NCBI GenBank assembly: GCA_021151825.1 | Contig: JAGKWQ010000003.1 | Location: 186,001-250,000 of the forward strand | DNA from: Cellvibrionaceae bacterium | GTDB lineage: Bacteria; Pseudomonadota; Gammaproteobacteria; Pseudomonadales; Cellvibrionaceae | Reading direction: 5' to 3' | Length of the DNA: 64,000 nt | Part shown: one piece after another, positions 52,603 to 62,169 of the stretch | Layout of the letters: every line of letters starts with the position of its first letter | Numbering within the stretch: the stretch's first letter is position 1 | Position numbers and translations under genes: made by a program | The notes under the pieces: model-generated | Told to the model about the DNA's origin: nothing | Databases searched by the model: none | Seen by the model: the letters and a program-made list of their open reading frames with translations, nothing else

Positions 52603-53661
52603 TTACCGTGGCAACCCCACTTCAGGTTGTTTTCCATTCAATATATTTTGCTGCTCTGTTAGATCCTGAAGCTGTTTGGCGTCTATCGCCGGCACTGATT
52701 TTTCAGCCTCGGAGCTCGCTGCTTTTTCCGTAGCGGCTTTTTCTTCAGCGGCTTTAATGGCCGCTACTTTCTTTTCCATTTCCTTGCGGGTTTCGGCATT
52801 TTCCAAACGCACAGTTACACGGCGGTTTTTAGCTTGGCCTGCTTTGGTTTTATTATCCGCGATGGGAAATTTGTCACCATGCCAGCGCGTAGTAATTTGT
52901 TCCGCGGGAATACCTTTTTCAACCAGATAAGTCGTCACCCATTCTGCTTCGCGTTTGGACAGCGCATCACCCTGTTCAGGCTTGGATAACTTATCGCTGT
53001 GGGCATCAACAATGAGGCCCAACACTTGTTTGTCCGCTTTTACGTAGCGCACAATTTTATCCAACTCGATTTTGGATCTGGAGCTCAACTCATCTGCATC
53101 CACTTCATAACCCAATACCGTATGCGACAGCTGCTTGAAGGTATATGGAATCAAATTTTTCACGCATTTCTTATAGGTCGCAAACGCGGGTCCGAAATTA
53201 CGTGCTTCCAGCCCCGCACGCAAAGTATTGCCACTGAATATCACGTTAGTGCCCTGCTCCAAAGCATCGGTGATTGCACCAATCTGTGCACCGCTAACGT
53301 TTAGAGATTGGTTATTTGCTTGCGCTTGTCCCAAGGTTTTAGGGGTTATATCACTACGCCATGCCGGGGCTACAGCCTCCACTTTGAAAACATCTGACCC
53401 CAGGACCTGGGACTTGGCATTTAGCTCAAGTATTTCACCAGTTCCCGCTTTACGGCCTAACCGCGCGCTGCCAAAGCCGGGGATTTCATGGGTCAGGCTA
53501 CAGGCAAAATCACCGGATGCTGCATTCCATTTGGAGTCAGAAAAAGGAGCGATATAAGTTTGCGCCACTGTATGGCTAACCAGAAAGCCCGGGGCCAGTA
53601 CACTTACTACCAGAAATAAACGAGCCGCAAAGGGCATATTCGATGAAGAAACCACATTCAT
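52603..53661 (-). CDS. motY: MotY-like OmpA-family protein (sodium-type flagellar motor)
   Basis: About 352 residues; start at ATG 53661 or 53637, neither with a clear ribosome-binding site (the frame also opens at TTG 53685). A signal peptide (ending HTVAQ) is followed by the MotY N-terminal domain (TYIAPFSDSKW, LTHEIPGFGSARLGRKAG, VIFSGNTLRAGLEARNFGPAF) and a C-terminal OmpA-like peptidoglycan-binding domain (VDAHSDKLSKPEQGDALSKREAEWV, RRVTVRLE). A tail of about 75 residues rich in K, A and E goes beyond the domain. MotY builds the periplasmic T-ring that anchors stators. It diverges from pyrC-rnt, the neighbourhood I recall for motY in Pseudomonas. Confidence 0.88.
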   Translation of the reverse strand: MNVVSSSNMPFAARLFLVVSVLAPGFLVSHTVAQTYIAPFSDSKWNAASGDFACSLTHEIPGFGSARLGRKAGTGEILELNAKSQVLGSDVFKVEAVAPAWRSDITPKTLGQAQANNQSLNVSGAQIGAITDALEQGTNVIFSGNTLRAGLEARNFGPAFATYKKCVKNLIPYTFKQLSHTVLGYEVDADELSSRSKIELDKIVRYVKADKQVLGLIVDAHSDKLSKPEQGDALSKREAEWVTTYLVEKGIPAEQITTRWHGDKFPIADNKTKAGQAKNRRVTVRLENAETRKEMEKKVAAIKAAEEKAATEKAASSEAEKSVPAIDAKQLQDLTEQQNILNGKQPEVGLPR

Positions 53662-53816
53662 TGGGAAAACCACAACGCTGTACAAAGGAATTTACCGAGT
53701 ATAGCCAGCCTCACTCAAAATGCCCGCGAGCGGATAAGGCTGCGGAGGGGCCGCGATTTTGGTAGCATGCCGCCCAATTCGCCTGTTTTGATGTACTGCT
53801 ACGGAATCCCCACCCC

Positions 53817-54854
53817 ATGACCCAGCAACTGACCCTGCTCCGCCCTGATGATTGGCATATTCACCTGCGCGATGGCACTGCGCTCAAGCGCACCGTGACT
53901 GATGCGGCCCAGCAATTTGCCCGCGCCATCGTAATGCCCAACCTGGTGCCGCCAGTAATGAATACTGAACAGGCACTGGCTTACAAAGCACGTATTCAGG
54001 CAGCGCGCCCGGCAGGTAACAATTTTGAGCCGTTGATGGTGCTCTATCTAACAGACAACACCGATCCAACCGAAATCGCCAAAGCAAAAGCCGCTGGCGT
54101 TACTGCCTGTAAACTTTATCCGGCGGGAGCGACAACCAACTCCGCATCCGGTGTGACGGATTTGCAAAAAATCTATCCAGTACTGGAAGCCATGGAAAAA
54201 GCCGACATGCATTTTTTATTGCATGGCGAAGTAACTGATTCAGCGATCGATATTTTTGATCGCGAAAAAGTATTCCTGGATCGCACCTTCAGTCAGGTAG
54301 TTAAAAACTTCCCGGCCTTGAAAATGGTACTGGAACATATCACTACTGCCGATGCCGCTGAATTTGTCGCAACAGCACCCGCAAATGTTGCAGCGACCAT
54401 CACTGCACACCACTTGTTATACAACCGCAACCACATGCTCGCCGGCGGTATTCGCCCGCATTATTATTGTTTGCCGATTTTAAAACGCGGCACGCACCAG
54501 CAAGCGCTTATCAAAGCAGCAACCAGTGGCAACCCGAAATTCTTTTTGGGTACAGATTCCGCCCCGCACGCGAAAGACAAAAAAGAAGCCGCTTGTGGTT
54601 GCGCTGGTAGCTACACTGCTTTTGCAGCAATTGAACTCTATGCTGAGGCGTTTGAGGATGCGAATGCGTTGGATAAGCTCGAAGCCTTCGCTAGCCATTT
54701 CGGCGCTGATTTTTATGGCTTGCCACGGAATACCGATACCATCACACTGGTGAAACAAGAATGGCAAGTGCCGGACTCGTTGAGTTTTGGTGATCAACCG
54801 CTGGTGCCATTGCGCGCAGGCGAAACATTACGCTGGCAGTTACAAACTGCTTAA
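53817..54854 (+). CDS. pyrC: Dihydroorotase PyrC
   Basis: The protein has 345 residues, type II dihydroorotase. Metal ligands: HxH in DWHIHLRDG, the lysine to be carbamylated in TACKLYPAG, HGE in LHGEVTD, LEHIT, and the catalytic Asp in LGTDSAPHAKDKK. It catalyses carbamoyl-aspartate to dihydroorotate in pyrimidine synthesis. It is followed 9 bp later by rnt. Confidence 0.98.
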   Translation: MTQQLTLLRPDDWHIHLRDGTALKRTVTDAAQQFARAIVMPNLVPPVMNTEQALAYKARIQAARPAGNNFEPLMVLYLTDNTDPTEIAKAKAAGVTACKLYPAGATTNSASGVTDLQKIYPVLEAMEKADMHFLLHGEVTDSAIDIFDREKVFLDRTFSQVVKNFPALKMVLEHITTADAAEFVATAPANVAATITAHHLLYNRNHMLAGGIRPHYYCLPILKRGTHQQALIKAATSGNPKFFLGTDSAPHAKDKKEAACGCAGSYTAFAAIELYAEAFEDANALDKLEAFASHFGADFYGLPRNTDTITLVKQEWQVPDSLSFGDQPLVPLRAGETLRWQLQTA

Positions 54855-54863
54855 GGGACCCCA

Positions 54864-55535
54864 GTGAATCCACCTGAAAATACCCGCGACCCTAACTCTC
54901 CGTTGGCACAACGCTTTCGCGGTTTCTTGCCAGTGATTGTCGATGTGGAAACCGGCGGCTTTAATTCACAAACCGATGCACTGCTGGAAATTGCCGCAGT
55001 CACCATTCGTATGGATGAAGATGGCAATTTACATCGCCATGAAACGTTTTCGTTTCATGTTGAGCCATTTGAAGGAGCCAACATTGAACAAGCCGCACTG
55101 GATTTTACCGGGATAGATCTGGATAACCCCGACCGTTTGGCCGAACCGGAATTAATGGTAATGACGGATTTGCTCACCGCAGTGCGCCGCTCGGTAAAGG
55201 AAAATGGTTGCACCCGCGCCGTGATTGTTGGCCATAATGCGCATTTCGATTTGAATTTTGTTAACGCGGTTATTGAGCGTTGCAATATCAAACGCAGTCC
55301 GTTTCATCCTTTTTCTGTATTTGATACCGCTACACTCGCTGGCCTCGCCTTTGGCCAAACCGTACTCGCTAAAGCCTGTCAGGTGGCAGGAGTCGAATTC
55401 AGCAATTCAGCAGCCCATTCAGCCGCTTATGATGCAGAAAAAACTGCCGATTTATTTTGCTTGATTGTCAATCGCTGGAAAGAGTTGGGTGGTTGGCTGC
55501 CTGTTGAAGACGACGCAGATGAAGAGACGGAATAA
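54864..55535 (+). CDS. rnt: Ribonuclease T
   Basis: The protein has 223 residues from a GTG start, supported by AAGGGA upstream. DEDD exonuclease motifs: Exo I VDVETGGFNSQTDA, Exo II VGHNAHFDLNFVNA, Exo III HSAAYDAEKTADLF. RNase T trims tRNA and small-RNA 3' ends. It lies 9 bp past pyrC and 32 bp before the YjbR-type gene, likely one operon. Confidence 0.97.
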   Translation: MNPPENTRDPNSPLAQRFRGFLPVIVDVETGGFNSQTDALLEIAAVTIRMDEDGNLHRHETFSFHVEPFEGANIEQAALDFTGIDLDNPDRLAEPELMVMTDLLTAVRRSVKENGCTRAVIVGHNAHFDLNFVNAVIERCNIKRSPFHPFSVFDTATLAGLAFGQTVLAKACQVAGVEFSNSAAHSAAYDAEKTADLFCLIVNRWKELGGWLPVEDDADEETE

Positions 55536-55567
55536 TTTATTCACGTAAATTTCCGGGAACGGGCATC

Positions 55568-55954
55568 ATGGCTTTCAACATCAAAAAATACCTGCTCGAT
55601 AAACCCGAAGCCAAAGAGGATTTTCCCTTTGGCCCCGAGGTTGCCGTCTATAAAGTGCGCGATAAAATGTTTGCCCTGATCGGTACAGAAAATAATGAGG
55701 CAGGCACAGAAAATAAAGAAGTACGTATCAATTTAAAATGTGATCCGATCGAAGCCGAACAATTGCGGATGGTTTTTGATACGATCATTCCCGGTTATCA
55801 CATGAATAAAAAACACTGGAACACCGTCATCATCAATGGCTCAATTCCCGATGGGGAAGTGAAGCGCATGATTGATAATTCGTATAAATTAGTGGTGAAA
55901 GGTTTGGGGAAAAATGTTGCCAATTTATTATTGGCGATGGAAAAAGATCGCTAA
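55568..55954 (+). CDS. MmcQ/YjbR family protein
   Basis: The protein has 128 residues. Segments typical of the family: an early conserved start (YLLDKPEAKEDFPFGPEVAVYKV), KMFALIG, VRINLKCDP, GYHMNKKHWNTVII and DNSYKLVVKGL. The fold is a double-wing CyaY-like structure proposed to bind DNA; cellular role unknown. A short KEDF...FG segment is the usual substrate-like signature. The stop codon straddles the stem of a terminator. Confidence 0.9.
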   Translation: MAFNIKKYLLDKPEAKEDFPFGPEVAVYKVRDKMFALIGTENNEAGTENKEVRINLKCDPIEAEQLRMVFDTIIPGYHMNKKHWNTVIINGSIPDGEVKRMIDNSYKLVVKGLGKNVANLLLAMEKDR

Positions 55955-55978
55955 GTTATTTTACAGCGATCTTTTTCC
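55939..55978. terminator. Bidirectional terminator overlapping the yjbR stop codon
   Basis: GGAAAAAGATCGCT (55939-55952) pairs with AGCGATCTTTTTCC (55965-55978) over 14 bp with a 12-base loop. The stop TAA (55952-55954) begins inside the left arm. It separates the convergent maoC-type gene. Confidence 0.85.
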
Positions 55979-55982
55979 CTGA

Positions 55983-56465
55983 TTATTCAAGTGAGTCAAT
56001 CGTAATAGTAGGCAGCTTGCCAGCATTAATTGCTAATTTTTCCGTCGGCGCGATCACTTCTGCCACGCCTTTCGCAATTAATTTTCCATCCTGATTGTGC
56101 GCATCGCAATCCAGTGTTACCAATTTCACCCGCTCTTTAATGTCGCTAACGGTGAGCGTAACCGTCACTGTGTCGCCAATTTTTACCGGGTGTTTAAAAC
56201 TAATATGTTGGCTGCGATAAATAGAACCTGGCCCTGGCAAACGCGTAGCAATAGCCGCAGAAACCAATGAGCCCGTCCACATGCCATGGCCAATGGGTTC
56301 GCCAAACTGTGTGGTCGCTGCATAATCGTTATCTAAATGTACCGGGTTTACATCGCCTGAGCAGGCAGCAAATAGAATCACATCAGCCTGCGTTAACGTT
56401 TTACTGTAAGTGACGGTTTGGCCTACGCTGATTTCATTGATAGGATAATTTTCAAGCACGCTCAT
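55983..56465 (-). CDS. MaoC-like (R)-specific enoyl-CoA hydratase family protein
   Basis: The protein has 160 residues from ATG 56465; an upstream TTG (56477) is less likely. Hot-dog fold with the hydratase signature: FAACSGDVNPVHLDNDYA (catalytic Asp and His) and GEPIGHGMWTGSLVSAAIA. It may hydrate enoyl-CoA in fatty-acid or PHA metabolism; substrate unknown. It is monocistronic and convergent with yjbR. Confidence 0.88.
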   Translation of the reverse strand: MSVLENYPINEISVGQTVTYSKTLTQADVILFAACSGDVNPVHLDNDYAATTQFGEPIGHGMWTGSLVSAAIATRLPGPGSIYRSQHISFKHPVKIGDTVTVTLTVSDIKERVKLVTLDCDAHNQDGKLIAKGVAEVIAPTEKLAINAGKLPTITIDSLE

Positions 56466-56569
56466 ACAAGGTTCCAATGATCCTGAAAAAGAGCGCGCAG
56501 TTTAATCTATTACGGGATTGCCCGTACTACCTTATCGTCCGGCAATGAGATGTTTTATTACTGTCATAA

Positions 56570-56605
56570 AAAAATCCGGCAATCATTACTCATTGCCGGA
56601 TTTTT
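56570..56605 (-). terminator. Terminator of the chitinase gene
   Basis: AAAAATCCGGCAAT (56570-56583) pairs with ATTGCCGGATTTTT (56592-56605) across an eight-base loop; on the minus strand the T-run continues into TTTTTTTATGAC. It starts about 20 bp past the chitinase stop. Confidence 0.92.
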
Positions 56606-56626
56606 AAATAGCCAGATAATGCAGTC

Positions 56627-58441
56627 TTAACGCATTGAATTGCCGATTACACGGATCAACTCCCCATCGGTAGTATCACCACTTAACTCCCAGAAGAACG
56701 TTCCAGCCAACCCTTGTTGATGGACGTAATCCATTTTTCCTACCAGGGTTTGTGGAGTGTCGTAACTCCACCAGTTATTACCGCAGAAAGCGTAAGCACT
56801 TCCACCCACAGTACCCGTTGCCGGACATTTGGATTTCAATACTTTGTAATCATCAATACCTGCTTCGTAAGTACCTGCCGCAGCACCGGTAGCAGAACCA
56901 CCAGGAGCCGCTTGAGTTACACCGGTCCAACCACGACCATAGAAACCAACACCCAATAAAATTTTGTTGGCTGGAATGCCTTTGGATTTTAACAACTGGA
57001 TCGCATTGTCAGAGTTGTAACCGGCAATAGGAATTCCCGCGTAATCATAAAGTGCTGAGTGCGGAGCCGTCGGGCCGGTTTTATCCCAGGCACCGAAGAA
57101 GTCATAAGTCATAGGCATATAGAAATCGAGATATTGCGCTGCACCGGCATAATCCGCTGCATTAATTTTTGCAGTGCCAGCACCAATAGCAGAGGTAATC
57201 AATGCACTGCTGCCGAAACGTGTACGCAATGCTTGTATCAGATTTTTATAGCCAGAGAAGCCGCTGGTGGTATCGCATTTCAAACCACATTCGTTTGGAT
57301 ATTCCCAATCGATATCAATACCATCAAACACATCGGCCCAACGTGCATCTTCAACCAATGCATAACAGGATTCTGCAAATGCAGCGGGATTTTGTGCGGC
57401 TTGCGGGAAGCCATCAGACCAGGTCCAACCACCGAATGACCAAATCACTTTCAAATTAGGATTCAGTTTTTTCAGTTTGCGCAATTGATTGAAATTACCG
57501 CGCAGTGGTTGATCCCATGCATCGGCAACACCATCCACACTGCCTGCAGCGTCATAGGCTTTATCATATGCAGCATAAGAATCCCCAATTGTACACTTGC
57601 CGTTTTGCACATTCCCGAATGAATAAAGAATATGCGTTAATTGCGCCGCAGAACCGCTGGTCGCAATATTTTTCACATGATAGTTGCGGCCATAAATGCC
57701 CCACTCGGCGAAATAACCCACCACTTTTTTGCCACCAACTGCAACAACGGAACTTGAACTGCTGGAAACAACAGCGCTGGATTTTGAACTGACAACGGAG
57801 TTGGCCACTGAACTGCTAACCGCGCTACTCACTGCACTACTAACAGACGTCACTACCGAACTTGCTGCAGAACTTTTTGATGAGCCGCTTGAACTAACAA
57901 CAGCCGAACTTGCAACAGATGAAGTCACACCGCACGCACCTTTATTTGCCCACACATCGTAAGCACCGGAATTGTTGAGCGGATCTTGCCCCTGGGTCCA
58001 CCATTTCGCCTGATAAAGTGCACCGCTACGGCTCACCTGGGCATTACCTGAATAAGCTGCTGTTGTGGTCCATTCAGCAACGCCATTACAACCAGTGGTG
58101 GTTGCAACCGATGAGGCAACACTGCTGGCCACTGAACTTTTTACCGAACTTGCTACTGATGCCACGCTGGATGTGACAGATGACGTTGTCGTGCCGGAAC
58201 ATGCGCCAAGGCTTGACCATGCATTACTCCAGGCCCAACCGACACCCGGCTCATAAGGTCCACCTACTGAACACCAACCACCAACGGTACAAGAATAGGC
58301 GTTGCCACCATTTTGTACGATTGCACCGTTTGCATAAGTACCTTGTTGATAATTGGGTACGCCACTGCAATTGTAAGCCTGCGCTTCAGCAGTCATTAAA
58401 CCTGCGGCAGACAACAACATAATTAATTTAAGCGATTTCAT
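56627..58441 (-). CDS. Secreted GH18 chitinase with two CBM5/12 modules
   Basis: The protein has 604 residues from ATG 58441, following GAGGAAA; a longer frame to 58540 is rejected. Signal peptide 1-22 (ending EAQA, then YNCSG). Two chitin-binding CBM5/12-type modules at about 24-81 and 118-170 (EWTTTAAYSGNAQVSRSG; YQAKWWTQGQDP) are joined by Ser/Val linkers (84-116 and 172-233, SSVASS type). The GH18 barrel runs from about 238 to 603, with DGIDIDWEYP at 373-382 and catalytic acid E380; YMPMTYDFFGAWD is also typical. It should degrade chitin outside the cell. A CG-centred palindrome pair and possible promoter lie about 550 bp upstream. Confidence 0.95.
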   Translation of the reverse strand: MKSLKLIMLLSAAGLMTAEAQAYNCSGVPNYQQGTYANGAIVQNGGNAYSCTVGGWCSVGGPYEPGVGWAWSNAWSSLGACSGTTTSSVTSSVASVASSVKSSVASSVASSVATTTGCNGVAEWTTTAAYSGNAQVSRSGALYQAKWWTQGQDPLNNSGAYDVWANKGACGVTSSVASSAVVSSSGSSKSSAASSVVTSVSSAVSSAVSSSVANSVVSSKSSAVVSSSSSSVVAVGGKKVVGYFAEWGIYGRNYHVKNIATSGSAAQLTHILYSFGNVQNGKCTIGDSYAAYDKAYDAAGSVDGVADAWDQPLRGNFNQLRKLKKLNPNLKVIWSFGGWTWSDGFPQAAQNPAAFAESCYALVEDARWADVFDGIDIDWEYPNECGLKCDTTSGFSGYKNLIQALRTRFGSSALITSAIGAGTAKINAADYAGAAQYLDFYMPMTYDFFGAWDKTGPTAPHSALYDYAGIPIAGYNSDNAIQLLKSKGIPANKILLGVGFYGRGWTGVTQAAPGGSATGAAAGTYEAGIDDYKVLKSKCPATGTVGGSAYAFCGNNWWSYDTPQTLVGKMDYVHQQGLAGTFFWELSGDTTDGELIRVIGNSMR

Positions 58442-59187
58442 TGGTTTTTCCTCGGAATCATTTTTGTTTTTATTGCATCGCATCCAGCAAAAAATCATCG
58501 CGAAAAAGCTGTCGTAATAATTTCGTGCTAACGCTCGCAATCTCCCAGTCTCACAAACGATGCCCGCTCGTAAATAGCACTCGGTGTATTTCTCGCACTA
58601 TTGTCGATAGCATTCGGCAAGCCCGTTTCTCACCTTTTTTCCATTTGTTATTTTTTTGTCCGCGAGTACCTGGTTTCCGTTTTTTACCATCAGGTCAAAC
58701 ATGGTAATCAGGTTTTTAAACAGCTATTTTCAAAATTCTTTTTCATCTTTTTTACCCAGGATTTTCCCATCGCCCATAAATTTCAGGCAAAGCGAGGCCC
58801 TGAGTAGTTACCCAATTGTTGAAAACGAAATTTGGAATAAAACGTACCGCTAAACCCTGTAAAGACAGAGTCAAACTACGTCCTGGAAGAAGTGAAATGA
58901 AAGAACAAAGGCCCACAGGGAAACTTGCTTTTCACCGTCGGTCCTTGGTTGAACGGATTGTTGTTATTGTTAAATAGTGTAAAACCAGAAAACGTTTTAA
59001 ACATACACCCACACCGACAACGTTGTCAACGATTTGTCAGAAGAATGTTTAAGGCGTCACGAATTTACGGGATGTGAAATTTATTGACGGGAAACAGAAG
59101 TATGGCTACTTATAAATTTAAACAAAAAAACGGGTTTAAATAGCCCGAAAATTTTGCTGATATTTATAAGCAGCGCTTATAAATAGG
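58442..59187. other. Long gene-free region upstream of the chitinase gene
   Basis: About 746 bp with no supported gene; small frames lack ribosome-binding sites. The only clear signals are the promoter-operator-like block at 58988-59028 and the ribosome-binding site of the chitinase gene. If that promoter is used, the chitinase mRNA would have a leader of about 550 nt, which could fold or encode a regulatory element I cannot identify. Confidence 0.5.
58988..59028 (-). promoter_or_regulatory. Possible chitinase promoter with two CG-centred palindromes (LacI/GalR-like operators)
   Basis: On the minus strand, TTGACA (59028-59023) and TATGTT (59004-58999) are 18 bp apart. GACAACGTTGTC (59015-59026) overlaps the -35 element, and AAAACGTTTT (58988-58997) lies near the expected transcription start; their centres are 28 bp apart. 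CG-centred palindromes of this sort are typical LacI-family operators. The regulator and inducer are unknown. Confidence 0.5.
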
Positions 59188-60003
59188 TTACTGGCGAGAC
59201 TTTTTAATCAGGTCGTAAGCGGCCTGGATTTCCTGGGCGCGCTCGGTGGCGGCCTTGATCATATCTTCCGGCATGCCCTGCCCGATCAGTTTATCCGGAT
59301 GATATTCACTCATCAGCTTACGGTATGCTTTTTTCAAATCAGTATCGGAAATATCGCTCTCAACCCCCAGTGCTTCATAAGCAAGAGCCAGCTCATCGAC
59401 ACGCGGTTGCTGATAACCACCCTGCTGATATCCACCTTGATTATTGCCCTGGTACTCGCGGTTAAATGCATTTTGCGCATTCAACATCCGCAACAATTGC
59501 TCAAACCCAAAGCGCGAAAACCCGATGCGATCGGCAACCTGCCGCAGGACTTGTGCCTCCTGTTCATCCAGCACACCGTCGGCCATGGAGAGATTCAGCA
59601 AATTCACCACCAGCATATTATTCAGGTTGCTGCTTGCACCACACACATGCTTATAATCAGCCAATGCAGAATCGAGATTGAAATCCGCTGTCGCGCCTAC
59701 TTTGAATAGACGAATCGCTTCGCGGCGGTGGTCTGCACTCAAGCCCATTTTGTTCATCAATGATTCGGTTAGCTGGATTTCCGTTTCGCTAACACGTCCA
59801 TCCGCTTTAGCCAGATACCCCGATACTGTAAATACCGTGGTAAAAAAACTTTCCTGAATCGCGTGTAACTGTTCCGGCGGGATTTTAGGCGAAGCCCGAC
59901 GGGGTTTATCAATAAAATAATGCCCCAGGATCGCGCCGATAATTGCGGTAAACGGATTCAGCAGCGCAAGGCCAATAAAAAATCCAATAATCTTTCCAAT
60001 CAT
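59188..60003 (-). CDS. djlA: Co-chaperone DjlA-like (TerB-like plus J domain)
   Basis: The protein has 271 residues. An N-terminal transmembrane segment (about 7-28) is followed by a TerB/DjlA N-domain (about 50-160; DGRVSETEIQLTE, DEQEAQVLRQVADRIGFS), a Gln/Gly-rich linker (GNNQGGYQQGGYQQ) and a C-terminal J domain with the HPD motif in MSEYHPDKL. It would recruit DnaK to membrane-associated processes. It is 24 bp past selO, leftward, and probably co-transcribed with it. Confidence 0.93.
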   Translation of the reverse strand: MIGKIIGFFIGLALLNPFTAIIGAILGHYFIDKPRRASPKIPPEQLHAIQESFFTTVFTVSGYLAKADGRVSETEIQLTESLMNKMGLSADHRREAIRLFKVGATADFNLDSALADYKHVCGASSNLNNMLVVNLLNLSMADGVLDEQEAQVLRQVADRIGFSRFGFEQLLRMLNAQNAFNREYQGNNQGGYQQGGYQQPRVDELALAYEALGVESDISDTDLKKAYRKLMSEYHPDKLIGQGMPEDMIKAATERAQEIQAAYDLIKKSRQ

Positions 60004-60027
60004 AATGTGCTACTGCAAAAGAAATAA

Positions 60028-61647
60028 TCAGGAACTACAGGATAACATGGAGCAACCGGCTTTATGCCGCGCCCACTCCGGACGTTTAGCAAAATAATCC
60101 TGATATTCGGGTTGTTCATCATAGGGGTTGCGCAAGATGTTCAGGAGCTTTTTCACTTCGGAATAGTCACCTTGCGTTGCTTTATCAATCGCCTGTTGCG
60201 CCAGATAATTACGCAACACATATTTTGGATTCACTGCATTCATGCGCGCGATTTTTTGCTCATGAGTATTGCCTGTCAATACATAATCCTGTTGCAGGCG
60301 CGCCGCATACGCTCGCATCCAGTTTGCCAATTGTGTTTCGGTATGTTCATCAGGTTCAGCGTAAAAACTCTCACGCACGATATCAACACAGCGGGCGTCT
60401 GCATAATGAGGAATGTCATCAGCATTCAGTTGCGCCAGGTTGCGATAAAAAATAATCATGTCGGTTTCAATTAATGGGAAAAATGCCAGCAATTGTTCCG
60501 TCAATGTTTGATCTTGCGCAGGATCAAATTTACTTAAACCCAATTTTGCGGCAGCATCGCGTTGCGCACAGCGTTCATATTCCACGCGGTAATTTTCCAA
60601 CGCAGCTTGCAAAGGCTCCACCTCATCGATCAGAGGATAAATTGCGTTAGCCAATTGCGCCAGATTCCAGAGCGCAACGCGTGGCTGGTTACCGTAGCGA
60701 TAACGGCGCCCCTGCGCGTCAGTCGTATTTGGTGTCCAATCCTGATCGTAACCTTCGAGCCATCCATAAGGACCATAGTCAATGGTTAAGCCTAGAATCG
60801 ACATATTGTCGGTATTCATTACACCGTGTACAAAACCAACACGCATCCAATGCGCCATCAATTGCGCTGTGCGAATGCATATTTCATTAAACCAGCGCAA
60901 ATAATCTGCTTTGGCAAAATCGGAAGTCGCTGCAGGAAATAAATCCGCAAAGTCTGTGCGCAAAGTAAAATCAGTAAATTGTTTTAATAGAACAATATCG
61001 TTACGCGCCGAAAAAATTTCGAAATTACCGAAACGGGTAAATGTAGGTGCTACGCGGCAAACAACTGCTCCCGGTTCCAACTGCGGGTTGCCATCGTAAA
61101 ACATATCACGCCTTACCAGCTCGCCGCTGCTCACCAGGCTCAATGCACGCGTGGTGGGAACCCCTAAATGATGCATTGCTTCACTACATAAAAATTCACG
61201 TACAGAAGAACGCAATACCGCAAGACCATCAGCCGTGCGCGAATAAGGTGTAGGGCCTGCGCCTTTTAATTGCAGAGTCCAGTGCTCACCATGCTGGTTG
61301 CGCACTTCACCTAAATTAATTGCACGACCATCACCCAATTGCCCTGCCCAATTACCAAATTGATGGCCGCCATAAACACATGCGTGAGGCTCCATTCCCA
61401 CAAGCAATTCGTTGCCACCAAAAACCTGTGCAAATTGAGGATCAGTAAAAATGGTTGCAGATAAATCCAGTAATGCGGCCACTTCACTGGCACCTGTGAT
61501 TAACTGTGGATTTTTTACCGGCGTCGGCGCCACGCGGGAATAAACGGCATTGGTAACCTGACGGCGATAATTATCCGGTTCCGGGTCAGCAGGTAATTCG
61601 CGCACCAGACGATTATCGAATACTAGTTCCTGCAAGGAAGAAATCAT
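60028..61647 (-). CDS. selO: SelO/YdiU protein AMP-transferase
   Basis: The protein has 539 residues. Pseudokinase-fold signature: GGHQFGNWAGQLGDGRAINLGEV, LQLKGAGPTPYSRTADGLAVLRSSVREFLCSEAMH, VHGVMNTDNMSILGLTIDYGPYG. The C-terminus ends CSMLSCSS, the position where eukaryotic SelO carries selenocysteine; bacteria usually have cysteine. SelO transfers AMP from ATP to Ser/Thr/Tyr residues of proteins during oxidative stress. The ATG overlaps the gloA stop by one base (TAATG), so the genes are coupled. Confidence 0.95.
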   Translation of the reverse strand: MISSLQELVFDNRLVRELPADPEPDNYRRQVTNAVYSRVAPTPVKNPQLITGASEVAALLDLSATIFTDPQFAQVFGGNELLVGMEPHACVYGGHQFGNWAGQLGDGRAINLGEVRNQHGEHWTLQLKGAGPTPYSRTADGLAVLRSSVREFLCSEAMHHLGVPTTRALSLVSSGELVRRDMFYDGNPQLEPGAVVCRVAPTFTRFGNFEIFSARNDIVLLKQFTDFTLRTDFADLFPAATSDFAKADYLRWFNEICIRTAQLMAHWMRVGFVHGVMNTDNMSILGLTIDYGPYGWLEGYDQDWTPNTTDAQGRRYRYGNQPRVALWNLAQLANAIYPLIDEVEPLQAALENYRVEYERCAQRDAAAKLGLSKFDPAQDQTLTEQLLAFFPLIETDMIIFYRNLAQLNADDIPHYADARCVDIVRESFYAEPDEHTETQLANWMRAYAARLQQDYVLTGNTHEQKIARMNAVNPKYVLRNYLAQQAIDKATQGDYSEVKKLLNILRNPYDEQPEYQDYFAKRPEWARHKAGCSMLSCSS

Positions 61648-62030
61648 TATTCAATACCTAATAATTCGATTTTGTATCCATCAGGATCTTCTACAAAAGC
61701 AAGAATGGTGGTGCCGTGCATCATCGGGCCAGGTTCACGGGTGATTTTTCCACCAGCAGCGCGAATTTTTTCGCAGGTTGCATACACATCATTACAACCT
61801 AACGCGATGTGCCCATAACCTTTACCAAGATCATAAGATTCCACACCGTAGTTGTAGGTGAGTTCAATGACAGTATTGGTTGCTTCATCACCGTAACCAA
61901 TAAAGGCAAGGGTAAATTTTCCTTCCGGATAATCATGCTGGCGCAAGAGTTTCATACCCAGAACTTGAGTGTAGAAATTGATGGATTTTTGCAGGTTGCC
62001 TACTCGCAACATAGTATGAAGAATGCGCAT
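61647..62030 (-). CDS. gloA: Lactoylglutathione lyase (glyoxalase I)
   Basis: The protein has 127 residues from ATG 62030, preceded by AGGATG; an ATG two codons upstream is less well spaced. Metal ligands of the glyoxalase I type: His in RILHTMLRV, Glu in VIELTYNYG, His in GHIALG, and Glu in YKIELLGIE. It converts the methylglyoxal-glutathione hemithioacetal to lactoylglutathione. Coupled to selO downstream; both relate to electrophile or redox stress. Confidence 0.96.
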   Translation of the reverse strand: MRILHTMLRVGNLQKSINFYTQVLGMKLLRQHDYPEGKFTLAFIGYGDEATNTVIELTYNYGVESYDLGKGYGHIALGCNDVYATCEKIRAAGGKITREPGPMMHGTTILAFVEDPDGYKIELLGIE

Positions 62031-62169
62031 AATCATCCTGTATCGAAAAAATTAGTTGGTAAGGTCGACAATAAATCAAAAAGGAATGCCGGCGTATTTT
62101 ACAATACACCGGCGTGTGGAGGGGCCAGATTTTTTTGCTGTATATCGCTAAAACTTCTACTGTGCGTCA

